Part shown: positions 35,825 through 44,808 of the stretch, in pieces
Layout: every line of letters starts with the position of its first letter
How positions within the stretch are numbered: position 1 is the stretch's first letter
Source: Dickeya oryzae
GTDB taxonomy: Bacteria > Pseudomonadota > Gammaproteobacteria > Enterobacterales > Enterobacteriaceae
Direction of reading: 5' to 3'
Length of the DNA stretch: 64,000 nucleotides
Assembly (NCBI RefSeq): GCF_009372235.1
Contig: NZ_ML762920.1
Span: 1,112,697-1,176,696, forward strand
Position numbers and translations under genes: made by a program
Notes under the pieces: generated by a model
Told to the model about the DNA's origin: nothing
Databases searched by the model: none
Seen by the model: only the letters and a program-made list of their open reading frames with translations

Positions 35825-37233
35825 ATCCTGCTCAACTGTCTATTCGCACATTGCAGGCTGAACTGGTGGCAGGCCACCTGTCCGCCACCGACATTGCCCG
35901 CGATACCCTGGCGCGCATCGAGCAACATAACCCGACTGTAAACGCATACACCGCCGTCACAGCACAGCGTATGCTGACAGAAGCCAACGGCGTGGACCTG
36001 AAACGCCGCTTAGGCGAGCCGCTGCCTGCACTGGCCGGGGTGCCCTATGCGGTGAAGAATCTGTTTGATGTCGCCGGTGAAACCACCCTGGCCGGGGCCA
36101 GGTTATTTAGCCAGCGTGCTCCTGCCACTCAGGATGCATTCGCGGTGCGCCAGCTACAGGCACAAGGCGCGCTGCTGTCCGGCCTGCTGAATATGGATGC
36201 CTACGCTTACGGCTTTACCACCGAAAACACGCACTATGGCGCGACCGGCAACCCGCACGACCTGACCCGTATCGCGGGGGGGTCGTCCGGTGGTTCCGCC
36301 GCCGCGGTCGCCGCTGGTCTGGTGAATTTTTCTCTGGGTAGTGATACCAACGGTTCGATCCGGGTTCCGGCCTCGTTGTGCGGTATTTTCGGGCTGAAGC
36401 CGACGTTCGGGCGGTTATCACGTCAGGGAACGCAGCCGTTTGTCGGTAGCCTCGATCACATCGGCCCGCTGGCACGCAGCGTAGACGATCTGGCGCTGGT
36501 CTATGACGTGCTGCAAGGCCGCGATCCGGCTGATCGTTTTCAGGCAGATCAACCGCTGCGATCCACGGTGCCGTCATTGTCTGACACCACCCCGCTACGC
36601 AGCCGGGTATTGGGGGGCTACTTCGCGCAATGGTGCGATGAGCAAGCCGCCGCGGCTGTGCGACAAGTCGCAGACGCCTTAAACGCCGACAGCGATGTGA
36701 CACTGGATAACGCCACGCTGGCGCGTACTGCGGCATTTATTCTTTCCGCCAGCGAAGGGGGTAATCAATACCTGCCAGCGCTGCAGGCCACACCGGAGCA
36801 ATTTGAGCCACTTTCCCGCGAACGGCTGTTGGCTGGCGCGATGATCCCGGCGGCCTGGTATGTACAGGCTCAGCGCTTTCGCGATCATTTCCGCCGTGAA
36901 GTGCTGGCGTTATTCAACGATACCGATCTGCTGATTGCGCCAGCGACCCCGTGCCCGGCCACCCCGATCGGTCAGGAAACCATGCGCATCAATCACACCG
37001 ATTTACCGATCCGCGCCAGCATGGGCATGTTAACCCAGCCCATTTCGTTCGTCGGCTTGCCGGTCGTCACCGTGCCGCTAGCAACCGCCAGCGGGCTGCC
37101 GATCGGTGTGCAGTTGATCGCCGCCCCCTGGCGGGAAGACGTGGCGCTACGCGCCGCCTGGCATCTTGAACAACAGGGCATCGCACAGGCGCTGCCACCG
37201 ATGACGTTTTACCCACAAGGACTTTCCGCATGA
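35821..37233 (+). CDS. hpxY: AtzE-family amidase (HpxY, oxalurate amidohydrolase candidate)
   Basis: 470 residues of the amidase signature family. The Ser-cisSer-Lys triad is visible: Lys in [14 protein letters not shown] (about 73-86) and the serines in [33 protein letters not shown] (about 156-188). The C-terminal [12 protein letters not shown] and [12 protein letters not shown] are typical. In Klebsiella the equivalent gene belongs to oxalurate breakdown; in Pseudomonas ADP the homologue AtzE deaminates 1-carboxybiuret. ATGA overlap with hpxX, and overlap with hpxZ by 4 bases. Confidence 0.87.
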   Translation: MNPAQLSIRTLQAELVAGHLSATDIARDTLARIEQHNPTVNAYTAVTAQRMLTEANGVDLKRRLGEPLPALAGVPYAVKNLFDVAGETTLAGARLFSQRAPATQDAFAVRQLQAQGALLSGLLNMDAYAYGFTTENTHYGATGNPHDLTRIAGGSSGGSAAAVAAGLVNFSLGSDTNGSIRVPASLCGIFGLKPTFGRLSRQGTQPFVGSLDHIGPLARSVDDLALVYDVLQGRDPADRFQADQPLRSTVPSLSDTTPLRSRVLGGYFAQWCDEQAAAAVRQVADALNADSDVTLDNATLARTAAFILSASEGGNQYLPALQATPEQFEPLSRERLLAGAMIPAAWYVQAQRFRDHFRREVLALFNDTDLLIAPATPCPATPIGQETMRINHTDLPIRASMGMLTQPISFVGLPVVTVPLATASGLPIGVQLIAAPWREDVALRAAWHLEQQGIAQALPPMTFYPQGLSA

Positions 37234-37625
37234 CATCCGAGAACACACCGTCTGACATTAATATTCCCGAGGTACTGGCTGAGGTCACCGACGCCTTTTA
37301 CCGTTACGAAAAGGCGCTGACCGGTAACGATGTTGAGGTGCTGGACCAGCTGTTCTGGCACGATGAGCTCACCGTGCGTTACGGCGCGTCTGAAAATCTG
37401 TACGGCATCGAGCAGATCCGCGAATTTCGTGCCGCGCGCCCTTCCGCCGGGTTGGACAGGCAGTTGCAAAACACCGTGATCACCACCTACGGCCGTGATA
37501 CGGCGGTCGCCAGTACCGAATTTCGTCGTGAAGGCAGCGAGAAAATCGGCCGTCAAATGCAAACCTGGCGGCGTACCGTGCAAGGCTGGCGCATCGTGGC
37601 GGCTCATGTGAGCCTGATGGTGTAA
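37230..37625 (+). CDS. hpxZ: NTF2-like protein HpxZ (AtzH-like)
   Basis: 131 residues of the SnoaL/NTF2-like fold, DUF3225 type. Typical stretches are [41 protein letters not shown] and [23 protein letters not shown]. AtzH, a relative, hydrolyses 1,3-dicarboxyurea to allophanate in the cyanuric-acid pathway; HpxZ is tied to oxalurate use in Klebsiella with an unclear role. Last gene of hpxWXYZ. Confidence 0.85.
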   Translation: MTSENTPSDINIPEVLAEVTDAFYRYEKALTGNDVEVLDQLFWHDELTVRYGASENLYGIEQIREFRAARPSAGLDRQLQNTVITTYGRDTAVASTEFRREGSEKIGRQMQTWRRTVQGWRIVAAHVSLMV

Positions 37626-37756
37626 CCCCTGCGCATCCGTGTCGGATAGCGACGGTAGCGGTTACCAGCTATCCGACTTCCCTCAGAGGTGGGAGCCGAA
37701 ACACAGCCCCCAGCAAGCCCGGTCGTGACACAGCCAGGCGCTATCACCGACAAAAA

Positions 37757-37794
37757 AGCCAGGCAATGAAACCCATAGGTAACATTGCCTGGCT
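37757..37794 (-). terminator. Terminator downstream of allantoinase gene
   Basis: Perfect 12-base arms AGCCAGGCAATG / CATTGCCTGGCT with a 14-base loop. On the minus strand a TTTTTT tract follows directly. It lies 40 bases beyond the allantoinase stop and could also end hpxZ transcripts. Confidence 0.85.
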
Positions 37795-37835
37795 CATACC
37801 GGTAACCCCGTCGGTACAATGAATGCCTTATCGCA

Positions 37836-38783
37836 TCAGCCCTGATAAGGGTGGACCCGATACCAATGCTCGGCGATATCCTGACGGCGACAGACCCATA
37901 CCCGCTCATGCTGTTGGATATAATCGAGGAAGCGTTGTAACGCCCGAAAGCGTCCCGGTCGCCCCAGCAAACGACAGTGCATACCAATCGACAGCATTTT
38001 CGGCGCGTCATCCCCTTCGGCATACAGCACGTCAAAACTGTCCTTCAGGTAATTGAAAAACTGCTCGCCACTGTTAAAACCCTGTGGTGAGGCAAAGCGC
38101 ATGTCGTTGGCATCCAGCGTGTAGGGAACGATCAGATGCGGTTTCACCTCGCCGTCGGCACGCCGCACCGGCAACCAAAACGGCAGGTCATCACCATAAT
38201 AGTCGCTGTCGTACAGGAAGCCGCCCTGCTCCAGCACCAGCTGTCGGGTGTGGGGGCTGTCGCGGCCGGTATACCAGCCCAACGGCGGCTGACCGAATAA
38301 ATCGGTGTGCACGGCGATGGCCTGTTGTAAATGCGCCCGTTCGGTATCGATATCCATATTCTGGTAGTGGATCCAGCGCCAGCCGTGGCTGACCACGTCG
38401 TAGTCCGCCGCCTTGATAGCCTCGACCACCGCCGGGTTTCGCGCCAGCGCCATTGCCACGCCAAACACCGTCATCGGCAAACCACGGCGTTGAAACTCCT
38501 GATGAATACGCCAGAAACCGGCACGAGAACCATATTCATAGAGCGAATCCATCGACATATGCCGCGCCGGGTAACTGGCTGCCCCGATAATATCAGACAG
38601 AAATTGCTCGGAACCGGCATCACCGTGCAGCACGTGATTTTCAGACCCTTCTTCATAATTCAGAACAAATTGCACCGCGATACGTGCCTGTCCAGGCCAG
38701 CGGGCATGCGGCGGTTTTCCGGCATAACCAATCAGATCGCGCGGGTAGTCCGGGTCTGTACCCCAGAGCTGAGAAAGTGTCAT
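37836..38783 (-). CDS. hpxB: Allantoinase (PuuE/HpxB, polysaccharide-deacetylase fold)
   Basis: 315 residues. It is the metal-independent allantoinase type rather than the dihydroorotase-like type. Motifs are RIAVQFVLNYEEGSENHVLHGD (about 34-55), DVVSHGWRWIHYQNM, GWYTGRDSPHTRQL and SIGMHCRLLGRPGR. It opens (S)-allantoin to allantoate. Third gene of the leftward gntR-racemase-allantoinase operon, matching hpxSAB of Klebsiella; also called puuE. A 91-base gap with a 16-bp tandem array separates it from hpxA. Confidence 0.93.
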   Translation of the reverse strand: MTLSQLWGTDPDYPRDLIGYAGKPPHARWPGQARIAVQFVLNYEEGSENHVLHGDAGSEQFLSDIIGAASYPARHMSMDSLYEYGSRAGFWRIHQEFQRRGLPMTVFGVAMALARNPAVVEAIKAADYDVVSHGWRWIHYQNMDIDTERAHLQQAIAVHTDLFGQPPLGWYTGRDSPHTRQLVLEQGGFLYDSDYYGDDLPFWLPVRRADGEVKPHLIVPYTLDANDMRFASPQGFNSGEQFFNYLKDSFDVLYAEGDDAPKMLSIGMHCRLLGRPGRFRALQRFLDYIQQHERVWVCRRQDIAEHWYRVHPYQG

Positions 38784-38820
38784 GGTCTCTTCCTTATAAT
38801 GATGACGGCAACGGCGCGCT

Positions 38821-38884
38821 CATTACTTAGCGCGATCATTGCTTATCATGATCATTACTTATCATGATCAATACTTAGCGCAAC
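38821..38884. repeat. Four tandem 16-bp repeats between hpxA and hpxB
   Basis: Unit CATTACTTATCATGAT in four adjacent copies starting at 38821, 38837, 38853 and 38869. The outer copies carry AGCGCGAT/AGCGCAAC instead of ATCATGAT. The last copy overlaps the hpxA stop codon at 38875-38877. Confidence 0.88.
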
Positions 38885-39612
38885 GGCGCACATGCGCCGG
38901 TTAACGGCTTGTCGAGTGGGTAGTCGAGATCGCCGTGTTTACTGGTGGTCAGTCCCAGCCCAACCAGCGATTCCACCATTTTCACCGCCGCACCGACGCC
39001 ATCGATCACCGGGATCCCCAACTCCTGCGTCAGTGCCTGTGCCAGATCGGCCATGCCGCCACAACCCAGCACAATCGCACCGGATCCATCCTGCCGTTTC
39101 GCTTGTATACACATTTCCCGCACTTTATGTTGTGCCAGACCTTGCCCGTCCTCCAGTGCCAGCACCGGCAAATCGATCGCGTGCAGTGCGGCGCAGTGGT
39201 GCTCGAAACCGTAACGCTGCAACAGATGACGGGCGATGATGAGCGTGCGCGGCAGCGTGGTGACAATGGAAAAACGCGTCGCCACCAGCGTCGCCAGATG
39301 CATCGCCGCCTCCGCTATTCCCACCACCGGTGCGCTTGCCAGCTCCCGTGCCGCCAGCAGACCGGGATCGCCGAAACAGGCGATGACATGACCGCTGACC
39401 CCGTGCTCACGCCCCAGCCGAACCTGCTCGAGCACACCCAGCGTCGCCACGGCTTCATCAAAATGCCCTTCAATCGACGGCACGCCCTGCGACGGGCACA
39501 CCGCCAGAATCTCAGTACCGGCCGAGGCAACTCGCCGTGCCGCCTCACCGATGGTTTCCGTCATCGCCAGGCTGGTATTAGGGTTGATTACCTGAATCAC
39601 GCATCGGCTCAT
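38875..39612 (-). CDS. hpxA: Allantoin racemase (Asp/Glu/hydantoin racemase family)
   Basis: 245 residues. Two conserved cysteine contexts of this racemase family are visible: IACFGDPGLLAARE (about 76-89) and GAIVLGCGGMADLA (about 180-193). The N-terminal VINPNTSLAMT is a family hallmark. It interconverts R- and S-allantoin, so that the stereospecific allantoinase can use both. The start overlaps the hpxS stop by 4 bases. The final codons lie inside a 16-bp tandem array, so the C-terminus may vary between strains. Confidence 0.92.
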   Translation of the reverse strand: MSRCVIQVINPNTSLAMTETIGEAARRVASAGTEILAVCPSQGVPSIEGHFDEAVATLGVLEQVRLGREHGVSGHVIACFGDPGLLAARELASAPVVGIAEAAMHLATLVATRFSIVTTLPRTLIIARHLLQRYGFEHHCAALHAIDLPVLALEDGQGLAQHKVREMCIQAKRQDGSGAIVLGCGGMADLAQALTQELGIPVIDGVGAAVKMVESLVGLGLTTSKHGDLDYPLDKPLTGACAPLR

Positions 39613-40352
39613 TCGGCCTGCTCCTTGTTAGGGTGTTCGGACGCGTTGAAATGGCTAAACAGCCGTGAAAAATCCGGTGTGGTCACACTGTCGCCGCCAA
39701 AGCGCAGGCTGGCGACGATGTCGTCGAAATGCTGTTGCATGGCAGCAGTCAGCGCCTGCAGATCCCCCTTACGCAGCAGAGCCAGTAAATCCTGATGATC
39801 ATGACAACGGCAGCCTTGCTGCCAGGGCGCACCATATGCGGCGATCACCAGCGACGATCGGAGCGTTAATTGCGACACCATGCCGGTCAGCACAGTGTTA
39901 CCGGAAATCGCCTGCAGCTGTATATGAAAAGCGGCCGACAGGCGGATCGCCTCCGGCCCATTACGATCCTGATGGGCTTTTTCTTCTGCCTCCATCAGTT
40001 TCTCCAGCGCCGCCAGGTGCGGCGGCTGGCAATGAGCCAGCACAGCAGGCAGGTTAGCGCACTCCATCAGGCTACGGGTTTGAAAGATCTCACGCGCTTC
40101 TTCTACCGTCGGTGTCGCTACCTGTGCACCACGTTTGGGCAACAGCGTGATCATTTGCACCGTTGCCAGACGCTGTAACACCTTTCGGATCCCAGTACGG
40201 CTCACCCCAAACGCGTCTGCCAACGCTTCTTCCGGCAGACGAGCCCCTGGCAATAACTGATGCTCAACAATCGCGTTTAACAGCGCCTGATAGATAACGT
40301 CATCTTTTTGCTCGAAAAATGTCTCTTGTCCGAGACCATAAATATCGTTCAT
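39609..40352 (-). CDS. hpxS: GntR/FadR-family regulator (HpxS-like)
   Basis: 247 residues: winged helix-turn-helix at about 20-85 (LLPGARLPEEALADAFGVSRTGIRKVLQRLATVQMITLLPKRGAQVA) and a C-terminal FCD ligand domain (about 95-220) with metal-type histidines in AAFHIQLQAISGN and CHDHQDLLALL. First gene of hpxSAB, so probably autoregulatory. The palindrome TTGTATACAA 54 bases upstream of its start, facing the permease gene, is a candidate operator. Confidence 0.88.
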   Translation of the reverse strand: MNDIYGLGQETFFEQKDDVIYQALLNAIVEHQLLPGARLPEEALADAFGVSRTGIRKVLQRLATVQMITLLPKRGAQVATPTVEEAREIFQTRSLMECANLPAVLAHCQPPHLAALEKLMEAEEKAHQDRNGPEAIRLSAAFHIQLQAISGNTVLTGMVSQLTLRSSLVIAAYGAPWQQGCRCHDHQDLLALLRKGDLQALTAAMQQHFDDIVASLRFGGDSVTTPDFSRLFSHFNASEHPNKEQAE

Positions 40353-40405
40353 TGGCTTCTTCCGTCATCACGTCACCACCAGATCGTACACAAAAAATAA
40401 AATTA

Positions 40406-40415
40406 TTGTATACAA
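40406..40415. promoter_or_regulatory. Candidate GntR (HpxS) operator between hpxS and permease gene
   Basis: Perfect palindrome TTGTATACAA, with a related half (GTACACAA) at 40386. GntR/FCD regulators often bind short palindromes of the TTGTATACAA kind. The same 10-mer recurs at 42189 before the allophanate hydrolase gene. Assignment to HpxS is inference. Confidence 0.65.
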
Positions 40416-40506
40416 AATTCACCGATCTGGCCCAAATCCTGCAACACCTCACAGGACAGGTTATTCACCTTTATTTTTCATCGTCATCAAAAAAGGAGCA
40501 GATTCC

Positions 40507-41991
40507 ATGCCAGAAAATATGACGCCCGCCGGAAGTGCTCCGGCACACTACAGCCCGAGACTGTGCAACGAAGACCTGGCGCCGACACGCGAGCAGAACT
40601 GGTCCTGGTACAACATATTTTCCTTCTGGATGTCGGATGTTCACAGTATGGGCGGCTACGTGGTAGCAGCCAGCTTCTTTACATTGGGCCTTGCCAGTTG
40701 GCAGGTGCTGCTGTGTTTGCTGGCCGGTATTTGCATCGTGCAGTTGTGTGCCAATTTAGTGGCTAAACCCAGTCAGCTCAGTGGCGTGCCCTATGCGGTG
40801 ATTTGTCGTCAGTCCTTCGGGGTGTTCGGTGCCAACATTCCAGCGGTCATCCGTGGATTGATCGCCTTCGCCTGGTACGGTATCCAGACCTATCTGGCAG
40901 CCAATGCGTTGATGCTGGTGTTGCTGAAATTCGCGCCTTCTCTTACCTCGCTCACCACAAGTCACTGGCTGGGCTTGTCGACGCTGGGCTGGCTGTGCTT
41001 TGGCGTGATGTGGCTGTTGCAGGCCATGGTGTTCTGGCACGGCATGAGCGCCATCAAGCGCTTTATCGATGTCGCCGGCCCGGCGGTTTACGTGGTCATG
41101 CTGGCACTGGCCGGGTGGATTGTATACAAAACCGGACTGGAGAATATCTCTTTCACCCTGAGCAGCAAATCGCTCAGCGGCGGCGAGCAGATCTGGCAGA
41201 TGATCACCGCGACCGCGTTGGTGGTGTCCTACTTCTCCGGTCCGTTACTGAACTTTGGTGACTTTTCCCGCTACGGTAAAAGCATGCAGGAGATCCACCG
41301 CGGTAACCGCTGGGGGCTGCCGTTCAACTTCCTGCTGTTCTCCATCGTCACCGTGGTGATTGTCTCCGGCACCCAGTCCCTGTTCGGTCAAATGATTACC
41401 GACCCGATTGAAACCGTCAGCCGCGTCGGCAACAGCGTGGCAGTCGCGTTGGGCCTGCTGACCATGATTGTCGCGACCATCGGCATCAATATTGTCGCCA
41501 ACTTCGTTTCCCCGGCGTTCGACTTCTCCAACTGTTCGCCGCAACGCATCAGTTTCCGCACCGGTGGGATGATTGCCGCCGTCGGCTCAGTGCTGCTAAC
41601 GCCGTGGAACCTGTTCAATTCACCGGAACTGATCCACTACACGCTCGACGTACTGGGGGCATTTATCGGCCCGTTGTTCGGCATTCTGCTGGCTGACTTT
41701 TATCTGATCAAAGGCGGTAAGATCGATGTTGACGCGCTGTTCAACGATACCCCGAACGGTCGCTACTGGTACCGTAACGGCATTAACCCCAATGCGGTGC
41801 TGGCACTGCTGCCATCGGTCGCGATCGGGCTGGTGATCAGTTTTGTGCCCGCCTGGCATGAGGTTGCCAATTTCAGTTGGTTTATCGGCGTTGGCTTAGG
41901 CGCGGGCAGCTACCGTTATCTGGCTCGTCGGGAGAAAGCCCGTACGCCAGCCGCGGCCAGCCTGTCAGGCTTAGTGCTGGGTAAAGAATAA
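40507..41991 (+). CDS. NCS1-family permease (allantoin/hydantoin type)
   Basis: 494 residues with about twelve hydrophobic helices. NCS1 motifs are CNEDLAPTREQNWSWYNIFSFWMSDVHSMGGYVVA (20-54), SQLSGVPYAVICRQSFGVFGANIPAVIRGLIAFAWYGIQTYLAA and FNFLLFSIVTVVIVSGTQ. Members import allantoin, hydantoins, uracil or thiamine; this cluster points to allantoin (PucI/HpxP-like role). The ATG 40507 follows AAAAGGAGCAG. Transcribed away from hpxS, with the candidate operator between them. Confidence 0.88.
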   Translation: MPENMTPAGSAPAHYSPRLCNEDLAPTREQNWSWYNIFSFWMSDVHSMGGYVVAASFFTLGLASWQVLLCLLAGICIVQLCANLVAKPSQLSGVPYAVICRQSFGVFGANIPAVIRGLIAFAWYGIQTYLAANALMLVLLKFAPSLTSLTTSHWLGLSTLGWLCFGVMWLLQAMVFWHGMSAIKRFIDVAGPAVYVVMLALAGWIVYKTGLENISFTLSSKSLSGGEQIWQMITATALVVSYFSGPLLNFGDFSRYGKSMQEIHRGNRWGLPFNFLLFSIVTVVIVSGTQSLFGQMITDPIETVSRVGNSVAVALGLLTMIVATIGINIVANFVSPAFDFSNCSPQRISFRTGGMIAAVGSVLLTPWNLFNSPELIHYTLDVLGAFIGPLFGILLADFYLIKGGKIDVDALFNDTPNGRYWYRNGINPNAVLALLPSVAIGLVISFVPAWHEVANFSWFIGVGLGAGSYRYLARREKARTPAAASLSGLVLGKE

Positions 41992-41999
41992 GTCACCGC

Positions 42000-42030
42000 G
42001 CCGGATCGCAACGCATCATCGCGATCCGGC
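42000..42030 (+). terminator. Rho-independent terminator of the permease gene
   Basis: Arms GCCGGATCGC / GCGATCCGGC with an 11-base loop, followed by GTTTTATCC, 9 bases after the permease stop. This makes separate transcription of the next gene likely. Confidence 0.85.
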
Positions 42031-42188
42031 GTTTTATCCTGCCGCTTGCCCTACTTTCGCCCTCGTTTTGCATTCGGTTGTGCCACGACGGTGCGTGTCA
42101 TACAGACAGCCTCTCGCCCTTTAGCAATAAACCTCAAAGAAACAGACAGTTAAAAAACTGGCATAAGGTTTGAATGTTGTACGCCATC

Positions 42189-42198
42189 TTGTATACAA
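42189..42198. promoter_or_regulatory. Candidate GntR operator before allophanate hydrolase gene
   Basis: A second perfect TTGTATACAA, 15 bases before the ATG at 42213 and inside the longer open frame that begins at 42174. Its position favours the 42213 start and operator function. The regulator could be HpxS or the GntR protein encoded downstream. Confidence 0.6.
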
Positions 42199-42212
42199 AC
42201 TGGAATGCATTG

Positions 42213-44012
42213 ATGACATCACACACCCCTTATATCGGCCTGACGCTCCCTCAGTGGCAACATCACTACCAGCACGGTTCTGACGTGACTGACACGCTGC
42301 TGGCTGTCTGGCGCTCACTGCGCGCCGAAGACCCGGCGTGGATTTATCTGCCAGACGAAGCTGGCGTCCGCGAGCAAATCACCGACCTACTCAGCCGACC
42401 CGACGCGAAACACCTGCCGCTGTATGGCGTTCCGTTTGCGGTCAAGGACAATATCGATGTTGCAGGCTGGCCCACCAGCGCGGCCTGCCCGGCGTTTACC
42501 TACACCGCGACACAAGACGCCACCGTGGTGGCACGCCTGAAGGCCGCCGGTGCTATCGTGGTTGGCAAAACCAACCTTGACCAGTTCGCTACCGGGTTGG
42601 TGGGCACCCGCTCACCGTTTGGCGCGGTGCCTAACAGCATCAAGCCAGAGTATGTCAGCGGTGGCTCCAGTTCCGGTTCCGCCTCGGTGGTCGCTCGCGG
42701 GCTGGTACCGTTCGCGCTGGGTACCGACACCGCAGGTTCCGGCCGCGTTCCCGCCGGTTTCAATAATATCGTCGGGCTGAAACCCACCAAAGGCTGGCTG
42801 TCAACGCGTGGGGTCATCCCTGCCTGCCGCCTGAACGATTGTGTGTCAGTGTTTGCATTATCCGTGCAGGATGCCTGGCAGGTCACCACACTGGCAGGCG
42901 GTTATGACGAGGATGACGCGTATTCGCGCCCCCACCCACGCACCACGCCAGCGAATGTCTCCGCCCGGTTGCGACTGGCGGTACCGCATCCACTGGAATT
43001 TTTTGGCGACCAGCACGCGGAGCACGCGTTTCAACAAGCGCTATCCGGTTTGCAGGCGATGGGCGCGACGCTGGAGCCGGTGGACTTCACCCCGTTCACA
43101 CAACTGGCGCGCCAGCTCTATGAAGGGCCATGGGTGGCAGAACGTACCGTGGCCGTTGGCGCGTTACTGCATGAGCAGCCAGAAGCCATGGATCCAGTGG
43201 TACGCGGTATTATCGCTAAAGGTTCCGACTACAGTGCTGGTGAGGTGTTTGCCGCAGAGTACCTGCGTGCGGAACTGGCCCGACACATTGCGGCCACGCT
43301 GAACGGGTTTGATGCACTGGTGGTCCCCACCACGCCCACCATTCGCACGCAAGAAGAGATGAAACAGCAACCCGTGCTCTACAACTCACAATTCGGTTTC
43401 TACACCAACTTCACCAATCTGGCGGATTTGTGTGGGCTGGCATTACCAGCACCGTTTCGTGAAGACGGCCTGCCCGCCGGTATTACGCTGATTGCACCGG
43501 CCTGGCATGACGCGGCTCTGGCGGCGTTTGGTCAACGCTGGCAATCTGCCACGGCACTACCGTTGGGTGCCACCGGTCACTCTCTGCCGCCAATGCCTGC
43601 ACCACAGGTGCCGTCGCCCCACCATGTACGGCTGGCTGTAGTGGGCGCTCACTTAACAGGGATGCCGCTCAACTTTCAATTGACTACCCGCGATGCCGTC
43701 AAAGTGGAAGAGACCGTCACCAGCGCCGACTACCGTCTGTACGCACTGGCAAATACCCATCCCCCCAAACCGGGGCTGGTCAACACCGGGCAAGGGCAAC
43801 CCATTGCGGTAGAACTGTGGGATATTCCGCTGGCGCGTTTCGGTGAATTCGTTGCCGAGATCCCGCCGCCGCTCGGTATCGGTACGCTGACACTGGCAGA
43901 CGGACGCCAGGTCAAGGGGTTCATCTGTGAACCCGCAGCGCTGGACGGTGCCGAGGACATTACCGCATTCGGTGGCTGGCGTGCCTTTGTCGCTCAGCGT
44001 TCATCGACCTGA
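42213..44012 (+). CDS. atzF: Allophanate hydrolase (AtzF-like)
   Basis: 599 residues from ATG 42213; ATG 42174 is possible but covers the putative operator. The amidase domain (about 1-440) has the Lys-Ser-Ser triad: VPFAVKDNIDVAGWPTSAACPAF and GGSSSGSASVVARGLVPFALGTDTAGSGRVPAG. The C-terminal domain (about 465-595: RLAVVGAHLTGMPLNFQLT, ANTHPPKPGLVN, AFGGWRAF) is specific to allophanate hydrolases and decarboxylates the intermediate. It yields ammonia and CO2 from allophanate. No urea carboxylase gene is adjacent. Confidence 0.93.
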   Translation: MTSHTPYIGLTLPQWQHHYQHGSDVTDTLLAVWRSLRAEDPAWIYLPDEAGVREQITDLLSRPDAKHLPLYGVPFAVKDNIDVAGWPTSAACPAFTYTATQDATVVARLKAAGAIVVGKTNLDQFATGLVGTRSPFGAVPNSIKPEYVSGGSSSGSASVVARGLVPFALGTDTAGSGRVPAGFNNIVGLKPTKGWLSTRGVIPACRLNDCVSVFALSVQDAWQVTTLAGGYDEDDAYSRPHPRTTPANVSARLRLAVPHPLEFFGDQHAEHAFQQALSGLQAMGATLEPVDFTPFTQLARQLYEGPWVAERTVAVGALLHEQPEAMDPVVRGIIAKGSDYSAGEVFAAEYLRAELARHIAATLNGFDALVVPTTPTIRTQEEMKQQPVLYNSQFGFYTNFTNLADLCGLALPAPFREDGLPAGITLIAPAWHDAALAAFGQRWQSATALPLGATGHSLPPMPAPQVPSPHHVRLAVVGAHLTGMPLNFQLTTRDAVKVEETVTSADYRLYALANTHPPKPGLVNTGQGQPIAVELWDIPLARFGEFVAEIPPPLGIGTLTLADGRQVKGFICEPAALDGAEDITAFGGWRAFVAQRSST

Positions 44013-44029
44013 CTCTGGGAGGAAACCCC

Positions 44030-44746
44030 ATGCAATTCGCCGCGCCTGACACACCGACAACGCGTCGCCAAAGTAAGCCACTGGTATTGGCAGAGCAGGT
44101 TTATTTACAGCTGAAACAGGATATCTTCGATTTCCGGTTACTGCCGGGAGATCGCTTTACGGAACACGAATTGGTTGAACGCCTGTCAGTCAGCCGTACA
44201 CCGATCCGTCAGGCGTTGTTTCGGCTGGAAACCGAAGGGTTTGTGCGTGTTTACTACCGCAGTGGCTGGCAGGTTAAGCCGTTCGACTTCGCGTACTTCG
44301 AAGAGCTATATGACCTGCGCATCGTACTGGAGCGCGAAGCAGTACAACGGTTGTGCGCACTGCCGTCAGAGGCGTGTACCACGCTGCTTCAGCCTCTGCG
44401 TCAGTACTGGATAGACGAACCGCAACAGGAAGACGGCAAGCAGGTTTCACAGCAGGATGAAGCCTTTCACCTGGCATTGGTCGCTGCCATCGGCAACCGT
44501 GAAATGGCGCGCGTCCATCGCGATGTTACGGAGAAAATCCGCCTTATCCGTCGGCTGGATTTCTCCCGACAGGACCGAATTCAGGCAACGTATCAGGAGC
44601 ATAGCGCCATCCTGCAAGCTATCTTCATTCAGAATACAGAGCAGGCCTGTCAGCGCCTTACGCAGCATATTGCTGATAGCAAAGCGGAGGTGCGCAACAT
44701 TACGTTGCATCTGCTACAACAGGCCAGGGATCAGACGGTGATTTGA
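44030..44746 (+). CDS. GntR-family (FCD) transcriptional regulator
   Basis: 238 residues from ATG 44030 behind GGGAGGAAA, 17 bases after the allophanate hydrolase stop, so the two form an operon. Helix-turn-helix LLPGDRFTEHELVERLSVSRTPIRQALFRLETEGFVRV at about 38-75 and an FCD domain at about 90-215 (DEAFHLALVAAIGNREM, YQEHSAILQAI). Likely a local regulator of allophanate hydrolase; the inducer is unknown. It is distinct from HpxS. Confidence 0.88.
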   Translation: MQFAAPDTPTTRRQSKPLVLAEQVYLQLKQDIFDFRLLPGDRFTEHELVERLSVSRTPIRQALFRLETEGFVRVYYRSGWQVKPFDFAYFEELYDLRIVLEREAVQRLCALPSEACTTLLQPLRQYWIDEPQQEDGKQVSQQDEAFHLALVAAIGNREMARVHRDVTEKIRLIRRLDFSRQDRIQATYQEHSAILQAIFIQNTEQACQRLTQHIADSKAEVRNITLHLLQQARDQTVI

Positions 44747-44771
44747 TATCTCTTTTGATATCTATATAGAG

Positions 44772-44808
44772 AGCGTCTACTGCCGGGTAATACCCGGCAG
44801 TAGACGCT
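44772..44808. terminator. Perfect long hairpin after the GntR gene
   Basis: Perfectly complementary 18-base arms (AGCGTCTACTGCCGGGTA and its complement) around one base, 26 bases beyond the stop. ATTTGATG follows. Probably a strong terminator, although the U-tract is short. Confidence 0.75.

Noticed and set aside
41120..41129. Third TTGTATACAA treated as a definite operator
   Set aside because: It lies in the permease coding sequence and encodes conserved-looking residues (IVYKT), so chance cannot be excluded; reported only within the palindrome finding.
42070..42090. Possible sigma-54 promoter (TGGCAC ... TGCA on the minus strand)
   Set aside because: The GG-to-GC spacing is 11 rather than 10 bases, and no gene starts downstream on that strand within a sensible distance.
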